This document shows, piece after piece, positions 22,297 through 33,270 of a stretch of 64,000 nucleotides of DNA (its first letter is position 1; the number at the start of each line of letters is the position of its first letter). Origin of the DNA: Staphylotrichum longicolle (taxonomy: Eukaryota > Ascomycota > Sordariomycetes > Sordariales > Chaetomiaceae); the NCBI GenBank assembly GCA_019096155.1, contig JAHCVI010000006.1:62001-126000 (forward strand), written 5' to 3'. The notes beneath the pieces were generated by a model that made no database searches, had not been told where the DNA came from, and worked only from the letters and a program-made list of their open reading frames with translations. The translations under genes and the position numbers were made by a program.

Positions 22297-22637
22297 AAAC
22301 TTCCCACCAGGTTTTGGACGGTCGATTGTCCAGTTCGCAACAATACCGGTATTTTGCAACGTTGACATGAGAATCAGGCTCCTTGAAAAGGACAAAAAAC
22401 AATGTAAATTAGGTACAGAGTTTGATGCAACGGCAACGCGTTTACCATGCCAGCAATGATGACTCATTGATCACAACATTCAAGCTCAGATCAGGGGTTA
22501 ATGAAGTTGACAGGGCAAGATTGCCTCGGATTTCGCGGGTACATTGGGAATCAACGCCTGGAGTGATTAGTTCTCTTTGTCTTATTGCCCCCCTTAGCTC
22601 TATCGTACTCTATCAATGTCACCCACGCACCCCCCCC
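22297..22637. other. convergent intergenic region
   Basis: This 341-bp gap should hold the two 3' UTRs. Nothing else was seen. Confidence 0.4.
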
Positions 22638-24021
22638 TCAAATCTTGGGCTTGATCTCCCGCTTCCACTGCTCATCGACCATGACCAGGTCCCGCACGCT
22701 CACCCGCGCCCTCTTGTCGGCAAACTCCTTCTGCTCGCGCCTCCACAGCGCCAGCTCCGCGCCCAAGAAGCCCGCGATCGCGTCGGCGCACTGCGGCACC
22801 CGCTCCATGGCCACGAGGTGCCCGCAGTCCAGCACCACCTCCCTGACCCGCTCCTTGGCCGCGCCGCCGCTCCCCCCCACCCCGGTGCCCGTCCGCTCCA
22901 GCTTGATCCGCCGCGCCTCCGGGCCCGACATGTCCGACTCGTCGCCAAAGACGTACAGCACGCTGGGGCGCAGCTCGGGGAGGCGCTTGAAGCCGTGCAG
23001 CGGCTCGGCGCGGTAGAAGGGGTACCCCGGGTGCTCCCTGCTGACGACGGCGGCGTCGCGGTCGGGCACGCCGTCGCCGCGGTAGGTCGGGCGGAGGAAG
23101 GTGAAGAGCTCCTGGTGCTTGGAGGTGGTGAGCGTGACGCGCTGCTCGGTGGCCGGGTCCGGGGAGGGGTGGATCGCCGTGGGCAGCGTGCGCAGGCCGT
23201 ACCGCACCCACAGGTCGAGCACGCGCGGGTCCCAGGTCTGGTAGAACTTGGACTGCTTGAACTTGGCGGCGGCCGAGGCGCGCGAGTCCCAGAGGTCGCG
23301 GCGGGCGGTGGAGGCGACGGCCGGGCCGATGCCCGTGATGGTGGGCTGGATGACCGGGTCGAGGAGGACCAGGGAGCAGAGGAGGCGGGGGTTGTTGAGG
23401 GCGAGGAGGGTGCTGCGGTTTGCGTGTCAGTAGCTGAGCGTGACATGACTGTGGCGACTGGGGAGGTGTGTCTTACAGCTGGGCGGCGCCCATGCTGTGC
23501 CCGATCCCGACCAGCGGGTGCGGCATTTCGTCGCGCTTCTGGTCGATCAGGGCCTGGAGGTCCCTCGTGTTGTCAAACCAGCTTGCTACAGACAGTGAGC
23601 TTCACTTCATCATATCACCGCTTTATCATGCAGCCTTACGGTCATTGCCAAGAATCTTCTCGTTCAAGACGCCTGACTGGCCCTGATTCCACATGTCGGC
23701 GATCCAGATGGACCGGATGCGGATCCCGCTCTTCGCAGCGCGCTTGTGAAGCTCATCCCAGAGCGGCTCATAGAGTTCCTGCCAACGGTTAGACAAATCC
23801 TTGAAGCAGCATGACGGTGGAAGGGTCACCTTTGGAAAGGCATTGGCATGGGCGCCGATGATGGTGACATCGCCCGGCTGCGGATTGGGGTTGTCTAATG
23901 GGATGTACTGCTTCACGGCAAGGCGTGGCCTGTCCGCATCGCCATTCGCAGTTGCTGTCTGATACTCGCGCGAGTGGGCACCGTTGATGGTGTGCTCCAC
24001 CACACGGAATAGTTCGGGCAT
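22638..24021 (-). CDS. alpha/beta hydrolase, AKT2/AFT2-type, possible peroxisomal
   Basis: Four exons (24021..23830, 23778..23640, 23585..23477, 23412..22638) give 404 residues. Family blocks are VKQYIPLDNPNPQPGDVTIIGAH split only by its variable part, then RIRSIWIADMWNQGQSGVLNE, LGNDPSWFDNTRDL and the nucleophile elbow GIGHSMGAAQ (Ser near 138). An Asp/His pair follows in the C-terminal half (DCGHLVAM holds the likely catalytic His). This matches the AKT2 hydrolase family, whose founder acts in host-toxin biosynthesis in Alternaria; most members in other moulds have no assigned role. The protein ends in PKI, which resembles a PTS1 peroxisomal signal, as known for AKT proteins. ATG 24021 begins MPELFRVVEHTI; the codon 13 positions upstream is TTG. 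Confidence 0.85.
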
Positions 24022-25482
24022 CTTGTCGTCGAGAGGTGTGTGTGCGCTCAATATTGACAAGTATCAGACCAGAGACAACACAGACAGGAAAGGGAGGGTT
24101 TAAGACGGCGATGTCGTGACGGGTGTTGTTCGAGCGGTGGATCAGGGGCCAAGTCTCTCTTGGCGGTTGCTGGTCGGCATGTGTCCATTCCCGGACTGAG
24201 CCCGGCTGCTGGTGGTCGCCTTCAATCAGCCTCGGTCCCTGAGTGGAGACTCGCTTTCGCATCTGCAATTGGACGAAGCGCAGGATTCGGTTAAGTTTCT
24301 CCGCATTATCCAGCCAACCACCGACATCGCTCAGTGGGTACGACTGGACTTCGGGCTTTGTGTAAGCCCTCAAGCCCAGATGTTGAGCCTCATTCAGAAC
24401 ATCTTGGGTTCACAGTTGACGACATGTGATTTCAGGCACATGGTAGTGTCTCGGACGCGAAAGCGTGAGGTCGCGAACGCCGACCCCTACAGGCATGTCT
24501 GAGGCACAGCTGAGACGAGTTGAGTGGTTGATGATGTTCTTTTCAACACGAAGCTTCAAAGCTATGCTTATGATTGATGGCTCATGATTGGAGTCCCTGG
24601 ACATGAAACTCAAGAAAGAGACAACAGACTTTGATGGTTCAACTCTCCTGTAAGCATTGTTTTAGCCAACTTGATGCGAACCCTAACCTGGAGCATTCTG
24701 TTCTGACCATTCAGAAGGCTATTCAAGCATCTGGCGAAGTCGTCTCCTCAGGTGTTTTGATTGCGAGACTGAGCTGTCACACCACATTGCTTTGTGATGC
24801 TCTCGTAGAAACTGAGAGGGATTTGAAAACGCCAAAAGTTAAAACATCAGGGCGAAGTCTTGCTTGAATTCTGTAATGACCTACCAGGTAGCTTGTACGG
24901 CCACTGGAACGCAAAATCAAAAATAGCAAAAACCTAACGCGTCCGCTAGGAAAGGATCAACCCTGGGTGTTAGTCAGGGGCCGTATTAGACGGCTAGTGA
25001 CTGAGACTGATCTACAGCTCCCGACCTCATGTTTTGGACACAGTCACGTATTCTGCCCGACAATTGAGCGTGGTTTACAACGGTACGAGTACTCCTGGTC
25101 TCATACAACTGTGTTGAACCAACGACTCACAGCGGGTTCGGACCGGCTGGCCCGAGGTTCTCGTCTGCCAACATCTCAATCGTGCACATCTTCACGCAGA
25201 TGCTTCTGATTGCACCACTGATCCTTTTTGGCAGACCTGGCTGCGAATTGAAGCCTATAGACCCGCAACCTTCCGGGAGTTCCTTCCAATTCCCGGGCTC
25301 GGCACAGTTGACTGCAAACAGAGTCGGCACTGTAAATCTTTCTCGTCTTGTTATCATCACAATGATCTTTTGCGTGTTGTTTCATGCCTCATTTATTGTC
25401 TACTACCCGGACATCCACAACCGCGAACCTTTTGGCTTCCCCACCCTTCAGCCCCCCAGCCTCACTGCTCGTATATACGTCT
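24022..25482. other. intergenic region, no gene seen
   Basis: The 1.46 kb between the hydrolase start and the GMC oxidoreductase stop has no supported coding frame. It must include the hydrolase promoter. The composition is moderately A/T-rich and no repeat was recognised. Confidence 0.4.
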
Positions 25483-27390
25483 CTACAAATACGACTTCTT
25501 GGCCTCAGCAATAATATCCTCAGCCGCCTTGACGCTCAGCATCATGGTCGGGCAGCTCGGGAACGCGCCCGGCACGACGGGGAACGCGCTCGCGTCGACG
25601 ACCCTCAGCCCCTTGACGCCCCTCACCCTAAACTTGGAGTCCAGCACGGCCAGCTTGTCCTTGTCCCCGCCGATCGCGCACGTCGACGTCGCGTGGTGCG
25701 AGTACGCCTGCGTCTTGAAGTAGTCGGCCTGCACGGCATCCGTGCACTTGTCGTCCTTGCCCCCCGGGCACGGGTGCTGCTCGTCGAGCGGCGCCACGGG
25801 CGCTCCCGCGGCCTTCCACGCCTCGCGCAGGATGTTGGCGCCGCCCACGAGCTCCTGCAGGTCCTGGTCGCCGTGCTTCTCGAAGAAGCGGAAGTTGTGT
25901 CGGGCTTGTCCTGCGGGTCGGCCGAGAGCAGGCGGACGGAGCCGGCCTGCGACTTGGGCGCCATGTGCACCATCGCGCACGTGTACTGGGTCGGGCCGTG
26001 GTAGGTCGGGAAGCCCGGCCAGAAGCCTTCGAAGGAGAAGGCGCCGCACCAGGTGTAGATGTTGCGCTTCTTGTTGGGCGCGTTGGGCGTGCGGAAGAGC
26101 AGCGTGATGAGGCCGGACTCGACGGGCGCCCCGCCGAGTGCGAGCAGGGAGCCCTCGTAGTTGTCGCCGAGGTTCTCGCCCACGCCGGGGAGGTCCTTGA
26201 CCACGGGGATGTTGAACTTGGTCAGCTCGGCCGCGGGGCCGATGCCGCTGAGCTTGAGGATCTGCGGGGAGTTGAAGGCGCCGCCGGCCACGATGACCTC
26301 GCGGTTGGCGAGGATCTGGGACACGGGGCCCTTGGTGCCCGCGACGTGCTTGGGGTCCGCCTTGTAGAGTGACGCGCCCTCCATGACCTCGACGCCGATG
26401 GCGCGCGGGGTGCTGCCGGCCTTGAGCGTGGCGTTGTCGAACACGACGCGGGTGACGAGCGTGTGCAGCTTGACCGTCAGGGGGTACTTGGCCGGGTCGG
26501 CGAGGGTCGCGCGGATGTAGTTGTTGGGGCTGCTGCGCTTGCCCTTGTTGTTGGCGTGCGTCACCATGTTGTAGAAGGACGTCGTCTCATCGACTTTCTT
26601 GCCGGCCTGGTTGATGTCACGGTTGACCAAGTTGGCCGCGTCATTAGGGTCTTGTCCCGTAAGCTCGGCAAGCTTCTTGAGAATCTTGGTGCCGGGCAGG
26701 CTGTCGTTCTTGGCCCACGAGTTGTCGGCGACAGACGTGGCGAGCCATCCTGAATCTTGTGTTAGCAGGAAGCCTGAAGAACGTAAAGCGCAAGAGGATG
26801 GCAGCCTCACCATCGTATCCGTGAGCGGCATCGCCAGCAGGCAAGTACTCGTTCTTCTCGATCTTCTTGAAGTACTTGCGCATATTCGCGGCCGACCAGC
26901 TCTTGTCGCCCGTCTTCTTGGCGATGATGTCCCAGTCATCGTCAGCCGGCATGGAGCACACGCCCGCATTGTGCATGGCGCAACCACCCAGAACGGCCGC
27001 TCGGGGGTACTGAATGCCCAGCAGCTTGGCGCCCTCCGGGGGGTTGAGGCCGACGTAGAAGGTGCCATCGCCCGTGTCCCAAGTGGTGTGCTTGAACTTG
27101 AGATCTTGGGCCGGGTCGTCCGAATGCTTAACCCAGAAGTCCCAGCGCGTGGTCTCGTCGTTGGCCGCCTCGTTGAAGTTGCCAATGTCGGCGTAGGTCG
27201 GGTTCTCGCCTTCGTCACCGCCTGCCTCGATCAGCAGCGTGGAGAATCCGGCTCGCGCCAGCTCAGCAGCCAAGGGGCCGCCGCCGGGACCGCTGCCAAC
27301 TACGATGTAGTCATACGACGCCGCTGCCGGCGCGGCCTCTGCAACGAGAGCCGCAGACGCGATGAGGGCGGACAGGAGACGGAAACGCAT
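25483..27390 (-). pseudogene. GMC oxidoreductase with one frameshift
   Basis: Two exons (27390..26811, 26749..25483) encode a secreted flavoenzyme of about 615 residues. It starts with a signal peptide (MRFRLLSALIASAALVAEA), then the FAD-binding YIVVGSGPGGGPLAAELAR and LGGCAMHN. The GMC-type block AGGAFNSPQILKLSGIGP follows, then the C-terminal half with HATSTCAIGG (likely catalytic His) and DASAFPVVPGAFPSCPTMML. Near 25896-25900 the reading frame changes: up to DPQDKPD one frame is conserved, and from NFRFFEKHGDQDLQEL the next frame is. The exon sum is 3n+2, as expected for loss of one base. No GT-AG pair can explain it. Both halves otherwise look intact, so it is a very young pseudogene or a sequence error. 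GMC enzymes oxidise sugars or alcohols; the substrate is unknown. Confidence 0.8.
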
Positions 27391-28237
27391 CTTGGTGTAT
27401 GGGGAGGTCTGCGCTTGAACTTGGGGATAGGGCAGACTCGGCACAGAAAGAGGAGCCCTCTCACGCAGCCCACAGCGGTGATCGCCGGCATTTGTATCTC
27501 GCAAGCTCAGCACCAACACCAGGGCCCCTGCGGGGATCAATCTCCAATCGCAATATGAACTCAATCCCGGATATTGAGGGGCCGCGCCCCTTTTCCTCCA
27601 AGCATCACAGGGTGTCGCCCGTATATGTCGGGATTACTGTTGCAATGGGATGATCCGACTGCGCCATTGGCTTTGGCTAAAGTGATACCAGATGCGGAGC
27701 AAGAAGTAGGACCAGATGGCAATCTGTGCATGTCCATCCCAGCCGCTATTAGGCGGCGGTTATTGTCTTGGCGGTTCCGGAAGATTGGAGAATGGAAGGG
27801 AACTGGCAGGCAAGCTGATATCAAGAACCTTGCAGCATGCTGTGGAAAAGAGCTCGAGGCAGAGAGCAACAGCATCTGCCAGACTCACCGGCTCGGCTGA
27901 ACCGTGCCGTACAGTTGCAGTCAGATCTCGGTTGGCGTCCAGCGAGTCCGAGGCGAGGCAAGGGTTACACCACGGAATAATAACAGGATGCCGGCTCACT
28001 TCCGGCTGTAACCTCCCCCTCTTCGAACGCCTGAGCTTTCCTGGCTGGGCCAACGAACATTCGAGAACGATGCATCCCTTGCAGCCGGTGTCCCGCCACA
28101 CGGGTACGGTACAACGAAGGCGTCTTCCATGGCCGGTATTTGGCCATAGCTGGTTTTGGGGTTTTGATGTTCTCCGTGTGCGCTGGGCCGTGCCCAAGCT
28201 CCTCTCTCCTTAGCTTCCCTCCTTAGTTTACCACAAA
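27391..28237. other. intergenic region, no gene seen
   Basis: This 847-bp stretch separates two minus-strand genes and should carry the GMC promoter. Open frames on both strands show no domain. A weak resemblance to the repeat core at 27832 was judged chance. Confidence 0.4.
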
Positions 28238-29490
28238 CTAGAATCCCAGCCGGCTCAGCAACTTGTCCAGGTGCTGCTCATTTTCATCTCTGCACCGCAG
28301 AATGGCCTCTTCGGTCTGCAGACCCAGTATGTCTGCATTGCTGACACGCCACGGGAGAATGGCCTGCAGCACCGTGTCCACGTTCGCAACCTTGTCAATG
28401 CCCTTGATATTCCGCGGGCGCTTAACTTCCACCGCCTCCAGGGCGTCTTCCCAGAGCCTAGCATTCTCCCACTGTACTGGGCCGTCTGCTTTTGTTGGTG
28501 GCAGGGGAGAAGGAAAGGCGTAGAGCTTTGCGTTCCTCAGAGCTGCATTCTCGCTCCTCGTCGACGTCCCAGCCCCTGAACTGGCCGCCTGTGCTATCAA
28601 AGGAGCTCGAGAACTCGTGTAAGGGGTGCATGATGGTTGCGAAGTCGTAGTCGACTAACCCAGTGATACGGCCTGAGTCCGGGTCGAAGAGCAGGTTGCT
28701 TGCATCTGAGCATAAGAAGTGATGGTTAGCAGCGTGCGTAAAGTCAAACGTGCGAGGGGTTTTAACTCACTGAAGCCGGCGTGAACAACGATCCGGTCAT
28801 CCTTGGAGCTCAACTCTGCAAACTGGTCCGGTAGCCCCTGGGCTACAAAACTGGTCGATACGCTCCCTCAGGTTATTAGTCTGCCAGCCCTTGATGTAAG
28901 GGTTGGCGTCGGCCGTCCTCAGAGCGACCTCCAACCTGCCCTTAAAAGACGATTGGTACAAGTCCCATGGCCCAGCACCAACCGTTGGCATTTCGGCGCG
29001 AACAATCTGACCGGCGTCATTGAAGGTCACGCCCCCAAACCCGGTGATGCTCTCGGGGAGTTGAAAGCTCTGGAGCCGCCTTACAATCTCGGCCATCTGA
29101 GCAAAGATCTTCCACTTCTGCGCAAGCTCCATCGCATCGAAGGCATCATCCAAGGGACTGCCTGGCATCAACCCTTGCAAAGTCCAGCCCTGCGTAGAGG
29201 TGCCGGCGGCACTGCCCCAGCCATACACTCAAGGCACAACGGCTGGGCGCATGCCGCTCAGCGCGGCGGAAGCGAGCGCAATGATGGCGACTTCGTTCTC
29301 GACGAGGTTGGCCATGCTCATGCCTTCGGCATCTGGGTTTGCGAGTCGCACAATGAGCTCTCTGGTGCCCTCTGGGATGGGTACACACCCCGGTCGGTGG
29401 GAGGCACCAGTGCTTGCATGTCGGGAGGATACCGGCGAGTCAAATGTGACGCGGTAGACGAAGTTGTTGTATTGGAAGGAATTAGTGGAT
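28238..29490 (-). pseudogene. decayed APH-type phosphotransferase gene
   Basis: Pieces of an aminoglycoside-phosphotransferase-family (kinase-fold) protein can be followed on the minus strand. They are YNNFVYRVTFDSPV near 29450, RELIVRLANPDAEGMSMANLVENE, VYGWGSAAGTSTQGW, the block ending at RIDQF, then VVHAGF, and DASNLLFDPDSGRITGLVDYDFA (the metal-binding D-F/D region). A last block runs to LLSRLGF at 28238. The chain is broken by a TGA where the family has Arg before VYGW (near 29226), by a shift in a T run (near 28842), and by a shift near 28555. A probable pair of compensating shifts lies near 29380-29440. One intact intron (28705..28770 region) remains. No good start codon was found. It is a pseudogene unless sequence quality is poor here. 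Confidence 0.75.
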
Positions 29491-29714
29491 GTGGTCTGGA
29501 AACTTGGGATTTATGTCGCTGTCTGTTTCGCCCCATGAAGCTTTTCAGTTGTCCCTTGAGGCTTTCTGGCGGTGAGAGGTGATGCGAGATTGCTGTAGCA
29601 GCACAACTTTCGCCAGAGGGAACCAATCAACAGAACACACCCACCACTTGACGCGTTCCGCGAGTGGGTGGGACTCATGCAGCATCCATGGATGCTCCTT
29701 CGCTGAGTGTGTCT

Positions 29715-29717
<3 letters not shown>

Positions 29718-29792
<75 letters not shown>
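29718..29792. repeat. 75-base poly(T) tract
   Basis: An uninterrupted run of 75 T is flanked by GTGTCTCTC on the left and GTGTTTTTC on the right. On the minus strand it is a poly(A) run and could be the tail of a reverse-transcribed insertion whose body would lie above 29792, but no recognisable body or target duplication was found. Confidence 0.9.
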
Positions 29793-29793
<1 letters not shown>

Positions 29794-30688
29794 TGTTTTT
29801 CTCCCTTCAAAATGCTGCCCCGCCCGTGTGACAGGCAGCAGCGGCAGTCAGACGTTCACAATCACAACCCGGGCCGGGTTGCACAGTGATAACATCTTCA
29901 AAGACACGTTCTGGCTCCGTCCTGTTTCTTCCAGCTTTTGTCAGCCAACGTCTTTTGCACCACCGTTCTCCACCGACGTTACACCAGGATTGGGGCTCAG
30001 CAACAAGCCAACAACCAACAATCAGAATCTGTTGCTTTTCTCATCGGTTGTCTTGAGGTTTTTCCCCACTCTCTGACAAGTAACGGTCGGTCAAAATTTC
30101 CTGCAAAGGTCCGAAGAAATTCAGCTGTCAAAATGCAGAGAGTAAAACCATGATTAACTGCTGGACAATCAATGGAACTCCACCGGAGACACTTATCTTT
30201 TGTCAACTGAGAGCCCCGAGCCAACATGGGGGATGGCGCGTCATGTAGCAAACGCCACATCAATCATCATGCACCAAGTTGACGAATGCGATGCAAATCC
30301 GAGGACTGGCGAAGACACTGCATGATTTCATCCCAACAAGGCTGCGTGGGTCGGAACGTCGGTCATATTCTCCCGATAACTTGGGCTGGTGTAACGTCCG
30401 CGGCCGTCGGAATTAGTAATGCCGACTTTGGCACTCGGGCACGGCCAGACTTTGCTTGCGGAGTTGGTCACCAGGGAGGCCGTGGATTCGTGAGTTGTGA
30501 AGGATCGCGATCAGGCAACCCGGCCTGTGACACCCCAGCGGCCCAGCCCTGATGTGACCTCACAGCCCGGTGTCTTGGCGTATCTCCGACCTTAAACCCG
30601 GCTCACAACACCACCTGAGTACCTTACTGTACCTTACATACAAAATGGTGGATGGAAAATACATCAACATGTTACCAAGTAGAATGTG

Positions 30689-30694
30689 TATAAA
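30689..30694 (+). promoter_or_regulatory. TATA box of the NmrA-like gene
   Basis: TATAAA in the context GTGTATAAAGACG lies 116 bases before ATG 30805. A C/T- and CAAC-rich leader between them is typical of mould genes. Confidence 0.45.
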
Positions 30695-30804
30695 GACGAG
30701 AGAAGACCTGCCTTTCTCCCTCCTGAGCAGCTCGACAACCCTCACAACTCCACTGCGCTCACCTAATTCCCATCCTCAACTCAACTCACAACCTGAAACA
30801 CACC

Positions 30805-31805
30805 ATGTCTACCAAGCCTCTCCAGAAGGTGGCCATCATTGGCGTAGGTCATTTTTAGCCCTGTTCTCCTCCCTCATTTGTTCTGACCTTTCCCAGGCCA
30901 CAGGCCGTATCGGCGGCGCCTTTGCGAAGGCACTGCTACAGGCAGGCAAGCACGACATCACGGCCCTGACCCGGCCAGACAGCAAGGGCAAGGTCCCCGA
31001 GGGAATCAAGACGGTAAAAGTCAACTACGACGACGAAGCCTCCCTCATCTCCGCCCTCGAGGGCCAGCAATTCCTCATCATCTCCCTCAGCATTTCCGCC
31101 GCCTCGGACCTCCACACCCGGATCGCCACCGCGGCCGGCAAGGCCGGCGTGCCCTACATCATGCCCAACGTCTACGGCTACCCGGAGAGCCCCGAGCAAG
31201 CCGGCAAGTCCGTCTACGGCCGCCTCGTCATCGACCGGATCGCCGACGTCCACAACACCCACTTCTCCTCGCCCGTCGTCCTCGCCTGCGGCTTCTGGTA
31301 CGAGTGGAGCCTGGCCCTCGGCGAGCCCTGGTTCGGCTTCACCATCCAGGACCGCAAGGTCACCCTGTTCGACGACGGCACGCGGCCCATCACCGTCAGC
31401 ACCTGGGACCAGTGCGGCCGCGCCGTCGCCGCGCTGCTGGGCCTCCCGGAGTCGTCGCTGGCGGGCTACAAGGACAAGACCGTCCGGATCGGCAGCTTCA
31501 CGGTGTCGCAGCGGGATATGCTGGACAGTCTGCACCGCGTGCTGGGGACCACGGACGAGGACTGGGAGATCACGCACGAGGGGAGCGTGAAGCGGGTGGA
31601 GGAGGGCCTGGCCGCGATGCAGCAGGGGGATCGGAGGGGGTTTGCCAAGGCGCTGTACTGCCAGGTCTTTGACCCCAGCAACGAGACCAGCGCCTATGTG
31701 CCGGTGGATAATGAGGTGCTGGGCTTGCCCAAGGAGGACTTGGATGAGGCGACCAAGAGGGCCGTGGAGTTGGTCGAGAGCGGGTGGAATCCTTTTGCCG
31801 AGTAG
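30805..31805 (+). CDS. NmrA-like / isoflavone-reductase-type NAD(P)-binding protein
   Basis: Two exons (30805..30843, 30897..31805) give 315 residues. The 53-bp intron divides the dinucleotide-binding motif: VAIIG is in exon 1 and ATGRIGGAFAKALL in exon 2. After splicing the N-terminus reads MSTKPLQKVAIIGATGRIGG, an NmrA-type GxxGxxG. Later blocks are ITALTRPDSKGKVPEGI, the VPYIMPNVYGYPE segment and the substrate part VLACGFWYEWSLALGEPWFG. The family includes the Aspergillus redox regulator NmrA and plant phenylcoumaran/isoflavone reductases; fungal members often serve in redox sensing or in secondary metabolism. The ATG has a CACC context. It is the only clearly intact enzyme gene between 25 and 32 kb. 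Confidence 0.9.
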
Positions 31806-32171
31806 CTGTCGCCTCGGTGTCGGGGTGGTGTTCTGGTTTGGTGTACTAAATCCGGTATGACAGCAAGCATGTAGAAGCAAACCTATATTCCTTTTGACTT
31901 CCTTCTTTGTCAGTAGTTTGACTGCTTACCACCTCGCAAAACGCCAACATATTTGATTCTCGAGGTACTCCAACGTCGTCACATGTATAAAAAGGGAAGC
32001 CGAGCAACCTCAACCCCGAGTCCTTATCGATCCGCGCGGGGCATCGTGATCTATTCCTGTTGGTTACTTCTTCAGTTATGGTGCAATACCTTACACAACA
32101 CGCGTACGGTTACACCTAATCTCCGAGCCATCACTCCGTCCTATATCTTCGTCAGCTACCTCCAACCCATC
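31806..32171. other. convergent intergenic region
   Basis: This 366-bp gap should hold both 3' UTRs. No other structure was seen. Confidence 0.4.
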
Positions 32172-32745
32172 TCATCCCACAGCTTTCACATACCTTGCGC
32201 TCTTCTTCGAAGTCTCACCACCACTCTCCACTGGTGCAACGGCCTTCTTCGCGCCACCCATTCTATGCGCGCCATGCGCGCAGCCGGGCTCCTCCATGAC
32301 CTTCCAACAACAAGTCCACACAAACCCCTCGGGAAAATCCTCCCGCATCGCCTCGCTGTTTTCAATCTGGTGGTCGTCGCTATCCTCCCAGACCTCACTG
32401 TCAGAGTCCACCACGATCACACCTGGAACCATCAGCCCATGTTCTTAGTTGTGCACCATCCAAAGATGCTCTGGATCAACGTTACACACCGGTATGATAC
32501 TGGCACGCCTGGGCCGTATTCTCCGCCTCGGCAAACGGCTTTTGGCAGTTGAGGCAGATGTGCAGCGGGGGCGGGGCCGGCTGTTTGCGCTCCTCGTAGG
32601 CCTGGGCGGCGTCCATCAGGCGGCCGAGCAGTTTGCTGGCCTTGCGCGCTGTGTCGTCCGACTCGGCGCACAGCGCGGCGAGAACGGTGCGGACCTCGCT
32701 GTCTGTGGCCTCTTGGATGAGCTCGAGGATGTCGGACTCGCGCAT
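32172..32745 (-). CDS. small conserved fungal protein with Cys/His zinc-ribbon-like region
   Basis: Two exons (32745..32490, 32422..32172) give 168 residues; the 67-bp intron falls in phase 1 and joins CQYHTG to VIVVDSDSEVW. The N-terminal half is helical (ESDILELIQEATDSEVRTVL...LLGRLMDAAQAYEERK). Then come LHICLNCQKPF and ACQYHTG, giving C-x2-C...C-x2-H, and later FPEGFVWTCCWKVMEEPGC. This C-x2-C / C-x2-H / CC pattern is known from a widespread uncharacterised fungal family in which it probably binds zinc. No function is assigned. The last residues (KKSARYVKAVG) are less typical, and a further short 3' exon is possible. Confidence 0.78.
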
Positions 32746-33270
32746 TGGGATTTGGGAATGTCAACGCGTGTTGGTGATCTACTGAGAGGGGTTGCGGTTG
32801 AGACGAAATGAGTTGGTTGAGTCTTGGGTGCCAGATAAACCAACTTGACAGCAGTACAAGCGTGACCTGATGTGTTGGATTGTGGATTCGGGACCAAGGA
32901 GTTGCAGCCAGAGTTTGGTTAAAAAGCAAAAGCTGTCAAGTTCCCTTCCCAAAGCGCTGGTTCATTTGTTAGCGCGACTCTCTTGACAGGGACCCTGGTC
33001 CGGAATCATGAACCTTCTTCTCCCTCATCAGTCGTTTTCGTCTCAACGTCTCAAGGCAAAAGTTGAAACTGGGGGAGAGTAATGAGTTGCTTCAAAAGTC
33101 CCTCCTCTTTTTTGTTGTTTGTTCAAAAAAGTTTCTTCAAGTTATCCGCACGCAGCCTTCACTCCAACCACTGCAGCCATCACCCAACTGCAGCTCGACG
33201 TGCAACCAACACCACCACGACGCGTCTCGGTCTGCCTGACGAGTCCAACTCGAACTTCTGCGTTTTCCAA
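32746..33270. promoter_or_regulatory. divergent promoter region
   Basis: The 525 bp between two divergent small genes must serve both. An ATG at 33082 is in frame with the next gene and could extend it by 63 residues, but that extension is low in conserved character and is treated as leader. Confidence 0.35.

Larger units (their letters stand above)
29491..30804. other. intergenic region with long T tract
   Basis: This stretch lies between the divergent phosphotransferase remnant and the NmrA gene. It contains a 75-base T run and a TATA element near its right end. Frames crossing the T run only encode phenylalanine or lysine runs. No gene was supported. Confidence 0.45.

Noticed and set aside
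22422..23792. 456-residue plus-strand frame over the hydrolase gene
   Set aside because: It is antisense to the four well-supported hydrolase exons and has no domain of its own.
27825..27860. Partial similarity to the repeat core (GCAGCATGCTG ... CTCGAGGCA)
   Set aside because: The TTTAAA centre and the GC-rich block are missing and the match is short, so it was not counted as a copy.
33082..33270. 63-residue N-terminal extension of the small conserved gene
   Set aside because: The residues look like translated leader and the structured part begins at 33271; the upstream ATG is kept only as an alternative.
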